Source of the DNA: Streptomyces rhizoryzae
GTDB taxonomy: Bacteria; Actinomycetota; Actinomycetes; Streptomycetales; Streptomycetaceae
Assembly: GCF_023155275.1 (NCBI RefSeq)
Contig: NZ_JALMUV010000003.1
Span: 186,001-250,000 of the forward strand
DNA length: 64,000 nt
Direction: 5' to 3'
Shown in pieces: positions 33,597-40,926 of the stretch (position 1 is its first letter; every line of letters starts with the position of its first letter). The position numbers and the translations under genes are program-made. The notes below the pieces were generated by a model. That model was given only the letters and a program-made list of their open reading frames with translations. It had not been told where the DNA came from and made no database searches.

Positions 33597-34056
33597 GGAA
33601 GACCGGATCCCCGTACCCCCGCCGCACCCCGCCCACGACGTCACCGAGCACGTCGGATACCGCCTCAAGCGCGCCTCCGCGGCCCTGCGCGGCGCCATGG
33701 ACAAGGCGCTGCGCGAGCACGGCCTGACCGTCCCGCAGTACTCCTGCCTGGAACTCCTCGACGCGCAGCCCGGCCTGTCCAACGCCGACCTGGCCCGCGG
33801 CACCTTCGTCACCCGCCAGTCCGCCAACGTCGTGCTGCGCGGCCTCAAGGAGGCCGGCCTGATCACCCGCCCGGCGTCCGCCGACCACGGCCGCGTGCTG
33901 CCGGTGCACCTCACGCCCGCCGGCCAGGAGCGCCTGCACGCCGCGCGCACCGCGGTCTACGCCCTCGAGAAGCGCATGGTCGAGGCCGTCCCGGAACGGC
34001 GCCTGACCGCGCTGCTCACCGACCTCGACGCCATGACCGAGGCCCTCGGCGGATGA
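33595..34056 (+). CDS. MarR family transcriptional regulator
   Basis: The protein has 153 residues. The winged helix-turn-helix spans about residues 35-100 (LTVPQYSCLELLDAQPGLSN, then TRQSANVVLRGLKEAGLITR, then HGRVLPVHLTPAGQERL). The ATG at 33595 lies in the downstream operator palindrome, so bound repressor would block its own expression directly. It probably also represses the divergent VOC gene. Effector unknown. Confidence 0.87.
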   Translation: MEDRIPVPPPHPAHDVTEHVGYRLKRASAALRGAMDKALREHGLTVPQYSCLELLDAQPGLSNADLARGTFVTRQSANVVLRGLKEAGLITRPASADHGRVLPVHLTPAGQERLHAARTAVYALEKRMVEAVPERRLTALLTDLDAMTEALGG

Positions 34057-34071
34057 CCGCCGCGCCGCGCG

Positions 34072-34396
34072 TCACGGGGCGGGAGTGCGCGGAACGGTGA
34101 GGACGGGGCGGTAGGAGGCGGTGCCGGGCGGCCCGCCGACCTGCCGGCCCTCGGCCTCGACCCAGGCATGCGCACTGAACGGCGGCGTCCGCACGCCGGT
34201 GCACCAGGTCGGCCAGACACCCCGCAACCGGCACAACAGGGCCGTGGCCAGGGACCGTTGGAGGCAGTACCGGCCCGCGCACACGGTGCTGACGGCGGTC
34301 ACGCGCGTTCAGCTGCCAGTAGCGGCCGCGGCGGCCGTCGAGCAGGACCATACCGTCCGCGGTGTCGCAGGCGGTCACGTCACGGCACAGGGCCAC
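34072..34396 (-). pseudogene. fused, truncated lasso-peptide B1/B2 genes
   Basis: From the GTG at 34396 the reading VALCRDVTACDTADGMVLLD followed by RRGRYWQLN matches the first 30 residues of a lasso B1 protein (leader-binding RRE). Near 34305 the signal moves one frame and continues CAGRYCLQRSLATALLCRLR, WPTWCTGVRT and FSAHAWVEAEG, the C-terminal half of the B2 leader protease, to a stop at 34072. The catalytic Cys and His of B2 remain, but the Asp expected 12 residues after His is Gly. About half of each protein is missing. A single deletion of some 300 bases explains this. Maturation proteins must come from elsewhere or be absent. Confidence 0.7.
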
Positions 34397-36236
34397 AGTC
34401 GCGGGGGTGCTCCTTGAGGTGGTCCGGCAGGGGATGGGCCTCGACGTCGCGCAGCCAGGCTTCGGCGGCCAGGAGCGCCTCCACGGCGGGACCGCAGGCG
34501 GCCGGCACCGTCCCCGGACTCAGCCAGGCACGGCGCAGCGCACCGCGGTCGGCCAGTCCGGCGGCGGCCAGGCGCGAGGAGTCGGCCCAGGCGGCCAGCA
34601 CCGGCTGCTGCGCCTTCATCCCGGCATGCCACTCGGCGCTCGCGTCGCCCTTCGTCGTCCGGTCCAGCAGCGGGTCCGGCACGATGCCGCGCATCGCCGC
34701 GGCCAGCAGCGGTTTGTAGCTCCACGGGCTCAGCGCCTCCTGCGGCCGCACGCGCAGGCACGCCTCGAAGACGGCGTCGTCGCAGAACGGCATCTCCAGC
34801 CCCATCCCGCACTGCTCGTAGGTGACGGCGACCCGCCCGGCCTGCTGCATCTGGTAGATCCACCGGTGCGTCCCGCGGGTGTCCGCCAGCGGCGGCACGT
34901 CCGCGGCCGCCGCGCGCAGGAGCTCCGCCGTCGCCTGCCGGGCCTGCTCGGTGGCCCACGGAGTGGGCGTCATCGCCGGGCCCCAGCCCAGGTCGGGCGC
35001 GCCGGCCGCCACCCGTCCCCGGGCCAGGAGCGCCGCCCGGCCCGCGAGCCAGGCACCGTGCCCCCGGCGGTCGGCCAGGCAGCGGGCCGTGGCGCCGCGG
35101 GGCCAGCGCTCCAGGGCGGCGAACGCGGCGACCCGGCGGAGGGCGGTCGCGGGCCGGTGGCGTACCAGGTCGTGCAGATGGCACTCCGGCGGCAGGACGG
35201 CATGGTCCCCGCCCTGCCCGCACAGCCGCCGCCCCGCCCCGTGCTCGGCCAGCACCGCACGGATCCGCCGCTGCTGGGCGAAGTCCCGCCGCTTCGGCGT
35301 GGGCTCGTCGTCCGGCTCGCCGCCGTCGGCCAGCCCCGTCAGACAGGGGTCCAGGTCCGCGATGCGGAAGGGCAGCCGTGTGGTGCCCCGGGGCAGCAGG
35401 GCCGCGGCCGACCGGGCGTAACCGGCGTCCTCATCGGCCGGATCGCTCGACTCCAGCGTCGCGGTGACCAGGTGGGCGCCGGTCTCGGCGGCGAGGAAGC
35501 ACAGGGAGGTCGAATCCATCCCACCGGACAGATCCGCGCCCCACACCTGCCCGGGACGCGCCCGCACGGCGACCGCCTCCCGGAGGGCCTGCCGCAACCC
35601 GGCCGCTCCCTCGGCCAACGGCAGCTCCTGCGGCGGCGCCTGCCACCACGGGCGTTCCTCCGCACGGCCGGAGCGGTCGAGCCGGACGGCATGCTGCGGC
35701 GGTACCGCACGCACCCGCCGGAACACCGCCGCCCCGTCCAGGGGAAAGGGGGTCGATTCCCGGCAGGTGATGCGGGCGGCCACCTGTGCCGGGTCGACGT
35801 CGCCGCCGGTCAGCCAGGCCAGGGTCCGGGCGCGGTCGGCGACGACGTCCGCCCCGCCCACCGCGGCGCGGTAGAGCCGCCGGGCCCCCGAAGCGGCGCC
35901 GCGCGCGTAGACCGCCCCCCGGACGGACGCCAGCAGGTGGAAGCACCCCGCCACACCCCGCGCGAGGTCCTCCGCCCCCGCCGCCGTGCGCACCCTGTCG
36001 GCCCGCAGGCGCAGTTCCGCACGGCTCGCCCGGCAGGTGCCGAGCAGGGCCAGGCGGACCGGTCCGGCCTGGGCGATCCGTGCCCGGTCCGCGTCCCAGC
36101 AGCCGATCAGCCAGGGGCGGCCGGACTCGTGCGGGACGACGTGGCAGGCCGCGCCGCGCAACCGGCGGAGTGCGGCGAGCGCCGCGTCGCAGTCCGGCAG
36201 GACCACGAACCAGCGCTCGCCGCACCGGGGGATCAC
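34380..36236 (-). CDS. lasso peptide macrolactam synthetase (asparagine synthetase B-like, C protein)
   Basis: The protein has 618 residues from a GTG that overlaps the precursor stop (GTGA); a GTG at 36242 is also possible. The N-terminal 230 residues resemble the glutaminase domain of asparagine synthetase without its catalytic Cys. The ATP pyrophosphatase loop SGGMDS is at 237-242. In lasso pathways this enzyme adenylates the ring Asp/Glu and closes the macrolactam with the core's first amino group. The downstream end overlaps the B1 remnant by 17 bases, as in normal A-C-B1-B2 operons. The gene looks intact. Confidence 0.85.
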   Translation of the reverse strand: MIPRCGERWFVVLPDCDAALAALRRLRGAACHVVPHESGRPWLIGCWDADRARIAQAGPVRLALLGTCRASRAELRLRADRVRTAAGAEDLARGVAGCFHLLASVRGAVYARGAASGARRLYRAAVGGADVVADRARTLAWLTGGDVDPAQVAARITCRESTPFPLDGAAVFRRVRAVPPQHAVRLDRSGRAEERPWWQAPPQELPLAEGAAGLRQALREAVAVRARPGQVWGADLSGGMDSTSLCFLAAETGAHLVTATLESSDPADEDAGYARSAAALLPRGTTRLPFRIADLDPCLTGLADGGEPDDEPTPKRRDFAQQRRIRAVLAEHGAGRRLCGQGGDHAVLPPECHLHDLVRHRPATALRRVAAFAALERWPRGATARCLADRRGHGAWLAGRAALLARGRVAAGAPDLGWGPAMTPTPWATEQARQATAELLRAAAADVPPLADTRGTHRWIYQMQQAGRVAVTYEQCGMGLEMPFCDDAVFEACLRVRPQEALSPWSYKPLLAAAMRGIVPDPLLDRTTKGDASAEWHAGMKAQQPVLAAWADSSRLAAAGLADRGALRRAWLSPGTVPAACGPAVEALLAAEAWLRDVEAHPLPDHLKEHPRDCGPVP

Positions 36237-36373
36237 CCCCACCTGTGGAAGCCGGACCAGCCGTCCCAGCGGTGGCCGCGGAACCCCTCGGTCTTCTCGG
36301 TGAACCCGCCGGCCTCCTCCAGCACCGGCGGTTCGTAGACCTCGGCCTGCTCGATCTCGCTCTCCTCGCGCAC
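36233..36373 (-). CDS. lasso peptide precursor (A gene)
   Basis: The precursor has 46 residues from a GTG with GGGAGGA four bases upstream. The leader carries the RRE-binding pattern Y-x2-P-x-L (YEPPVLEEAGGF) and Thr at the -2 position (FTEKTE). The predicted core is GFRGHRWDGWSGFHRWG, 17 residues, with Gly1 and Asp8 placed for an eight-residue ring. The tail has bulky Phe13, His14, Arg15 and Trp16 that could lock the thread. Length and ring size are like those of anantin, but the sequence differs and I do not recognise it. It directly precedes the C gene. Confidence 0.82.
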   Translation of the reverse strand: MREESEIEQAEVYEPPVLEEAGGFTEKTEGFRGHRWDGWSGFHRWG

Positions 36374-36452
36374 AGTTCCTCCCCCCTCTTTCGCCGACTC
36401 CATGAGTCTGTGCGAAATCGGGATGCCCGCGCGACAACCTGACACACGGTAC

Positions 36453-36470
36453 TTAGCTCGTGTGAGTTAA
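36453..36470 (-). promoter_or_regulatory. AT-rich promoter/operator region of the lasso operon
   Basis: TTAGCTC and GAGTTAA flank GTGT in an inverted repeat with one mismatch, about 80 bases upstream of the precursor start. The surrounding 36440-36490 is the most AT-rich stretch nearby, which suits a promoter. Confidence 0.4.
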
Positions 36471-36524
36471 TAAATGGGACGATATTATGGGGAATTCCCG
36501 CCAGGTCCGTCCCGTGGATTCCTT

Positions 36525-37283
36525 TCAGGGCTTTGCCGTGCGGAAGCGGTCGGGGGTCGGGCGCAGTACCAACGAGACGAACCCCCAGGTGTCGCGGTAG
36601 ACGCGGAGCCATTCGGTACGGCGGGTGGTGGCCGTCTCCAGCGCCTCCCGGCTGTCCGGGTCGGCGGGATTGTCCAGGGCCCAGGAGGCCAGCGAACCCC
36701 AGCAGGCCCATTCATAGGCGTCCAGTTCACGGCGGGTGCTCACATGGCCGTCGACGGGGGTCCAACCATCGGCGACGACGCGGTCGAGGGTGGTCGCGAG
36801 GTCGGTGAAGTCGCCGAGCATCTCGATGGCTTCCGGGGACGGCGGGCGTTCCCAGAAGCCGTCACCGATCAGGACGCGCCCGCCGGGGGCCAGGTGCCGG
36901 CGGGCGGCGGCGAGGGTGGGGAGCAGACCGCCGAAGGCGTGCGCGGCCCCGAAACTGAGGACCACGTCGAACGGTTCGGCGGAGACGAAGTCCGCGGCCG
37001 GCAGCCGGTGCAGGACGAGGCGGTCCGCGACGCCGAGGCCGGCCGCCGCATGACGGGCCTGGGCCAGGGCGGCCGCGGAGACGTCCACGCCCTCGGCGTG
37101 CACGTGCGGCCGGGTGGCCAGGGCGCGCAGCAGCCACTCCGCCGTACCGCAGCCGAGGTCGAGGACGCGCTCGTCGCCGCGGGGGAGACCACGGTCCAGC
37201 AGGCGGCGGACGGACGCGTCGTCCAGCGGGGACTTGATGGGGTGCCCGGCGTGCGCGATCTCGGATGTCTTCTCACGATGCAT
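36525..37283 (-). CDS. class I SAM-dependent methyltransferase
   Basis: The protein has 252 residues. The SAM-binding motif I is [16 protein letters not shown] at about residues 40-55, followed by the acidic end of strand 2 ([13 protein letters not shown]) and motif [18 protein letters not shown]. The late part ([20 protein letters not shown]) is typical of small-molecule methyltransferases. It lies 150 bases upstream of the lasso precursor and ends before its promoter. Whether it acts on the lasso peptide is open; it could be unrelated. The ATG at 37283 is the first start in frame. Confidence 0.82.
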   Translation of the reverse strand: MHREKTSEIAHAGHPIKSPLDDASVRRLLDRGLPRGDERVLDLGCGTAEWLLRALATRPHVHAEGVDVSAAALAQARHAAAGLGVADRLVLHRLPAADFVSAEPFDVVLSFGAAHAFGGLLPTLAAARRHLAPGGRVLIGDGFWERPPSPEAIEMLGDFTDLATTLDRVVADGWTPVDGHVSTRRELDAYEWACWGSLASWALDNPADPDSREALETATTRRTEWLRVYRDTWGFVSLVLRPTPDRFRTAKP

Positions 37284-37425
37284 CCGGGCAGCTTGGCACC
37301 GGCACGGGATGTGCGCACCCGCTTTTCACCGGCCTGGCGGAGCCGGCGGCGCGGCCCGGTCCCGACGGCCGCACTGTCGCGTTGCGGGTCGGGGCGGGGT
37401 GCGGTGCCGGTCGGGCGCCGGGTGC

Positions 37426-37800
37426 CGGGGCCGCCGCGGCGGCCAGGTCGAGCGCGACGTCGGTGATCATGTCCTGCTGGCCGCCGACCAGCGCGCGCCG
37501 GCCGACCTCGACCAGGACCGAGCGGGTGTCCAGCCCGTGGCCGAAGTCGTCCTCGGTGAACCGGAAGCCGGCGTGCGGGCCGCGCAGCGCCGCCGCGAGC
37601 ACCGGCCGGTCCTTCAACTGCCCGGCGTCGTCCGCGAGCCCGCCGCCGACCGCGGTCAGCGCCGCGCCCAGCGCGTAGGACTCCACCAGCAGCACCGCCC
37701 GGGTGGCGCGCTGCATCTCCCAGCCGCCGTCCACCAGCACGCGCAGCACCGCGTCCAGGCCGGTGAGCGAGGTCGCGGCGCGCACCGGACGCCGCATCAC
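37426..37800 (-). pseudogene. TetR C-terminal domain fused to a 4-hydroxy-2-oxovalerate aldolase tail
   Basis: The frame reads [20 protein letters not shown] through [13 protein letters not shown], the ligand-binding half of a TetR_C_1 regulator without its DNA-binding domain. At about 37530 it changes in frame to [20 protein letters not shown] then ITDVALDLA, which I recognise as the C-terminus of DmpG/MhpE-type aldolases. Neither gene is complete. The frame remains open to 37273, but the rest has no homology that I can see. It marks a rearrangement or deletion joint. Confidence 0.5.
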
Positions 37801-37896
37801 CGGGCCACCCTCGCCGGCACCCGTAGCACCCTCGCGGCACGGGGGGCCGTCGAGGCCGCCCGAACCCGGCCGCGCGCCCCGGTGCCGCGGATCCGC

Positions 37897-38085
37897 CTAC
37901 CGGAGCCAGGGGTTGGTGCGCGCGGCCGCCGCGGCCGTGCGGGGGGCGGGGGAGAGGTGGGCGGCGGCCACCGCGCTGGTGAGCCGGGCGGCCCGGGCCG
38001 CGTGGAACGGCGCCGCCTCTTCCTCCTCGCTCCCCGCCGAACCGCCCACCGCGATGTCCTCCGGCGTGGTGCCGTGTTCTGCCAT
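37897..38085 (-). CDS. 62-residue peptide of unknown function (possible RiPP precursor)
   Basis: The ATG at 38085 has GAGGAG three bases upstream, which supports translation. The peptide starts MAEHGTTPEDIAVGGSAGSE, then EEEAAPFHAARAARLTSAVA, and ends TAAAAARTNPWLR. An acidic first half and a basic, Ala-rich second half ending in Trp-Leu-Arg resemble a leader/core layout, but I recognise no family and no modifying enzyme is adjacent. It has no cysteines and no membrane segment. The name as RiPP is only a guess. Confidence 0.5.
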   Translation of the reverse strand: MAEHGTTPEDIAVGGSAGSEEEEAAPFHAARAARLTSAVAAAHLSPAPRTAAAAARTNPWLR

Positions 38086-38234
38086 GCTCCTCGAACCCTT
38101 TCCGACAAGCGTTTTCGCCGGCCCATATCGTGCAGCGCCCGGCGGTACGGTGAGCTGGAAATCGGTTAAGTTCCCCCCGACGGGTTGCCGGGCGGCGGAT
38201 TGCCGGACGGGTGCCGGGTCGCCCGCCGGCCCGG

Positions 38235-39332
38235 TCACCGGCCGGGGCCGGTCCGGGTCAGGGCCAGGACCGCCATGTCGTCGTCCCGCGGCCCGCCGGT
38301 CCAGCGTTCGACATCGCGCACGAGGGCGTCGATGACCTGGTCCGGCCCCCGGAAGGGGCCCCGGCCGGCGAGCCGGCCGGCCGGTTCGTAGAAGGCCCCG
38401 GTGCGGTCCCGGGCCTCGGTCACGCCATCGGTCACCAGCAGGAGCGTGCTGCCCGGCGGCAGGGCCCGGCTCTCGGGCTCCGCCTGCGGTGCGCCGAGGC
38501 CGCTCATACCGAGCGGGAGCCCGGGCTCGTCCGGATCCAGTACCGACACCGCGGTGCCGTGGAGGAGGTAGGGGGAGGGGTGCCCGCAGTTCATCAGCCG
38601 CACCCGCTCGCCGTCCGGCGGGATCTCGCCGAGCAGCGCCGTGACGAAGCCCTCCATCCGGGCCTCCTCCTCGCGCAGCGCGGCCTCCTTGAGCAGCGCC
38701 CGCTCCAGCTTCCCGGCCAGCGCGGCGAGGTCGGGAGCCTGGTCCGCCTCCACCCGGAATGTGCCGAGCAGCACCGCCACCACCCCGACCGCGCCCATCC
38801 CCTTGCCCCGCACGTCCGCGATCAGCAGCCGCGTCCCGTACGGCGTGTCCTGGACCGCGTAGGCGTCGCCACCGATCAACGCCTCGATCTGCGCGGCCTT
38901 GTAGACCGCGGCGACGGCCAGCGGGCCGACCCGCGCCGGCGGCTGCGGCACCACCGCCCGCTGGGCCGCCTCGGCGACGGACCGCACCCGCTCCAGACGG
39001 CGTCCGTGGCGGGCCACCACCCGGTTCACGCCGATGGCGATGAGCGTGGTGAACGCCAGGTTGGCCAGTTCGATGGCCGTGGCGGAGACATTGCCGAGGT
39101 AACCGCCCGCGTACAGCAGCCCCGTCTCGACCAGGATGATGGCCACCCCGATCGCGATCGTGTGCCACAGCGGCAGCAGCGCCCCGGCCGCCGTGACGGC
39201 GGCGACCAGCAGGTAGTCGCCCCAGTACTCACGCGGCGAGACCAGGTTCCACAGCGTCCCGCCCGCGAGCATGGCGGCCGGCAGGAACGAGACGTACCGG
39301 GGCCACGGCGTGGCGGACGAGCCCATCAGCAT
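38235..39332 (-). CDS. membrane-anchored PP2C/SpoIIE-family serine phosphatase
   Basis: The protein has 365 residues. Three to four membrane helices occupy about residues 10-110 (YLLVAAVTAAGALLPLWHTI and so on). The SpoIIE/PP2C domain follows, with GGDAYAVQ, LLIADVRGKGMGAVG, LMNCGHPSPYLL, LLLVTDGVTEARD and DDDMAVLALT supplying the metal-binding aspartates. The consensus GGDxY/DGxGxG pattern is kept except for GKG. Such proteins dephosphorylate anti-sigma-factor antagonists in response to stress. ATG at 39332 or 39326 is possible. Four 10-base direct repeats lie upstream. Confidence 0.87.
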   Translation of the reverse strand: MLMGSSATPWPRYVSFLPAAMLAGGTLWNLVSPREYWGDYLLVAAVTAAGALLPLWHTIAIGVAIILVETGLLYAGGYLGNVSATAIELANLAFTTLIAIGVNRVVARHGRRLERVRSVAEAAQRAVVPQPPARVGPLAVAAVYKAAQIEALIGGDAYAVQDTPYGTRLLIADVRGKGMGAVGVVAVLLGTFRVEADQAPDLAALAGKLERALLKEAALREEEARMEGFVTALLGEIPPDGERVRLMNCGHPSPYLLHGTAVSVLDPDEPGLPLGMSGLGAPQAEPESRALPPGSTLLLVTDGVTEARDRTGAFYEPAGRLAGRGPFRGPDQVIDALVRDVERWTGGPRDDDMAVLALTRTGPGR

Positions 39333-39370
39333 CCCCGATCCCGCATCCGGCCCACCAGCGACGGACACGC

Positions 39371-39410
39371 ACGAAAACCGTCGAAAACCGCCGAGAACTG
39401 ACGAACAGTG
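39371..39410. repeat. four tandem 10-bp direct repeats (ACGAAAACCG-like)
   Basis: The units start at 39371, 39381, 39391 and 39401: ACGAAAACCG, TCGAAAACCG, CCGAGAACTG, ACGAACAGTG. The 10-base step puts them on one face of the DNA, 39-78 bases upstream of the phosphatase ATG. A multimeric activator or repressor could bind there. Confidence 0.6.
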
Positions 39411-39567
39411 ATCGTAGGGGGTGGTCCCGGAGCAGGGCGCGCGCACCGCCGGGCCCCCGCGCGATCAGCCACCGGTGGGCGCGCGGCGGTGCCCGGGCCT
39501 GCCGCCCCCGCGTTCGCCGTCAGCCAACCCCGCCGCGGCGCCCGTGCCGCGCCCTCAGGATGCCGGT

Positions 39568-40263
39568 ATGAAACCCACATTCGTCCTCGTCCACAGCCCC
39601 TCGGTGGGCCCGCTGACCTGGCAGCCGGTCGCCGAACGCCTCGGCGCCGCCGGGTACCGGGTGCGGGTGCCGTCCCTGCTGCACGTGGGCCGGGGTGCGC
39701 CGCCCTTCTGGCCCCGGGTCGTGAGCGCGGTCCGCGACGACCTCGCGCCGGTACCGGCGGACAGCCCCCTCGTGCTCGTCGTGCACAGCAACGCGGGCCT
39801 GTTCCTGCCCACCCTGCGCACAGGCATCGACCACCCGGTGGCCGCCTCGGTCTTCGTGGACGCAGCCCTGCCCGCCCGGCGCGGACCGACCCCCGTCGCA
39901 CCGCCCGAACTCCTGGAATTCCTCCGCCCGATGGCCGTGCACGGCCGACTGCCCCGCTGGACCGACTGGTGGGACGAGGCGGACGTGGCGCCCATGTTCT
40001 CCGACCCCGCGCTGCGGCAGCGGGTCGTCGCCGAGCAGCCCAGGCTGCCGTTGTCCTACTACGAGCAGCGCATCCCCGTCCCCGACGCCTGGGAGGACCA
40101 CCCCTGCTCCTACCTGCTGTTCGGCCCGCCGTACGAGGAGGCCGCCGCCGAGGCGCGCGACCGCGGCTGGCGCGTCGGGCACCTGCCCGGCGCCCACCTG
40201 CACCAGATCGTCGATCCGGACGGCACGGCCCGGCATCTGGTCGAACTCGCCGGGGAGTCCTGA
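39568..40263 (+). CDS. alpha/beta hydrolase
   Basis: The protein has 231 residues. The fold begins FVLVHSPSVGPLTWQPVAER. At the nucleophile elbow the sequence is VVHSNAGLFLP, where the usual G-x-S-x-G is replaced by H-S-N-A-G. The late His is in GAHLHQIVDPDG. This is the pattern of small actinomycete hydrolases of unknown substrate. It is followed 60 bases later by a repressor gene and its palindrome. Confidence 0.78.
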   Translation: MKPTFVLVHSPSVGPLTWQPVAERLGAAGYRVRVPSLLHVGRGAPPFWPRVVSAVRDDLAPVPADSPLVLVVHSNAGLFLPTLRTGIDHPVAASVFVDAALPARRGPTPVAPPELLEFLRPMAVHGRLPRWTDWWDEADVAPMFSDPALRQRVVAEQPRLPLSYYEQRIPVPDAWEDHPCSYLLFGPPYEEAAAEARDRGWRVGHLPGAHLHQIVDPDGTARHLVELAGES

Positions 40264-40273
40264 GGGAAAGCGA

Positions 40274-40307
40274 GTTGCAAAGAGCCCTTGCAAGGGCTCT
40301 TTGCAAC
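40274..40307. promoter_or_regulatory. 34-bp perfect palindrome, operator of the adjacent repressor
   Basis: GTTGCAAAGAGCCCTTG at 40274-40290 is followed directly by its exact reverse complement to 40307. It ends three bases before a TAGTCT -10 hexamer (40311-40316), so it covers the -35 region. Confidence 0.8.
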
Positions 40308-40322
40308 CTCTAGTCTGCCGCC

Positions 40323-40886
40323 ATGGCCGAACGACCGCCCGTGCAGGAGATCACCGACGTCGAAGCGCTGCGCGTCCTCGCGCACCCGATGCGGCAGCGG
40401 ATCGAGAAGTGCCTGCGCGAGGGCCCCGCCAACTCGGCCGCGCTCGCCCGGCAGCTGGGGGAGAGCACCGGTCTCGTCAGCTACCACCTGCGGCAACTGG
40501 CCAAGCACGGCTTCGTGGAAGAGGTCCCCGAGCTGGCCAAGGGGCGGGAGCGGTGGTGGCGGCCGGTGCCCGCCGACCGGCGGTACCCGCCGTACAGCCG
40601 CCAGACGCCCGAGATGCGGGAAGCCCTGACGGAGCTGCACCGGCTGAACTTCGCCGAACTCATCGACCAGGCACGCCGCTTCGAGGAAGCCCGCGACGCG
40701 CTCGGCCCCTGGGCCGACGCGGCGCTCTTCTCCCGGGCCACGCTGCGGCTCAACCCCGCGCAGCTCCAGGAGTTCTTCGAGGAGTACCTCGCGCTCGTCT
40801 ACCGCTTCACCCTGCCGGAGGACGAGGCCGCACCCGGTGCGCGCCGCGTGTTCGTCCGCCTGCTGGGCCTGCCCGAGACCGACTGA
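40323..40886 (+). CDS. ArsR-like winged-helix regulator, leaderless
   Basis: The protein has 187 residues. The winged helix covers about residues 10-85 (EALRVLAHPMRQRIEKCLRE, then GLVSYHLRQLAKHGFVEEVP, then GRERWWRPV). The C-terminal 100 residues form a helical dimer/ligand domain. TAGTCT at 40311-40316 ends six bases before the ATG, so the mRNA should be leaderless. The palindrome next to the -10 strongly suggests autorepression. It is followed 40 bases later by the membrane hydrolase gene and may control both hydrolases. Confidence 0.87.
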   Translation: MAERPPVQEITDVEALRVLAHPMRQRIEKCLREGPANSAALARQLGESTGLVSYHLRQLAKHGFVEEVPELAKGRERWWRPVPADRRYPPYSRQTPEMREALTELHRLNFAELIDQARRFEEARDALGPWADAALFSRATLRLNPAQLQEFFEEYLALVYRFTLPEDEAAPGARRVFVRLLGLPETD

Positions 40887-40926
40887 CCGGGCCGGTCCGG
40901 TCCGCCAGCGAAAGGAGCCGCACGCC

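Noticed and set aside
36525..37283. Methyltransferase as a lasso tailoring enzyme
   Set aside because: It lies upstream of the lasso promoter region, and no relation to known lasso methyltransferases could be seen. Left as an independent gene.
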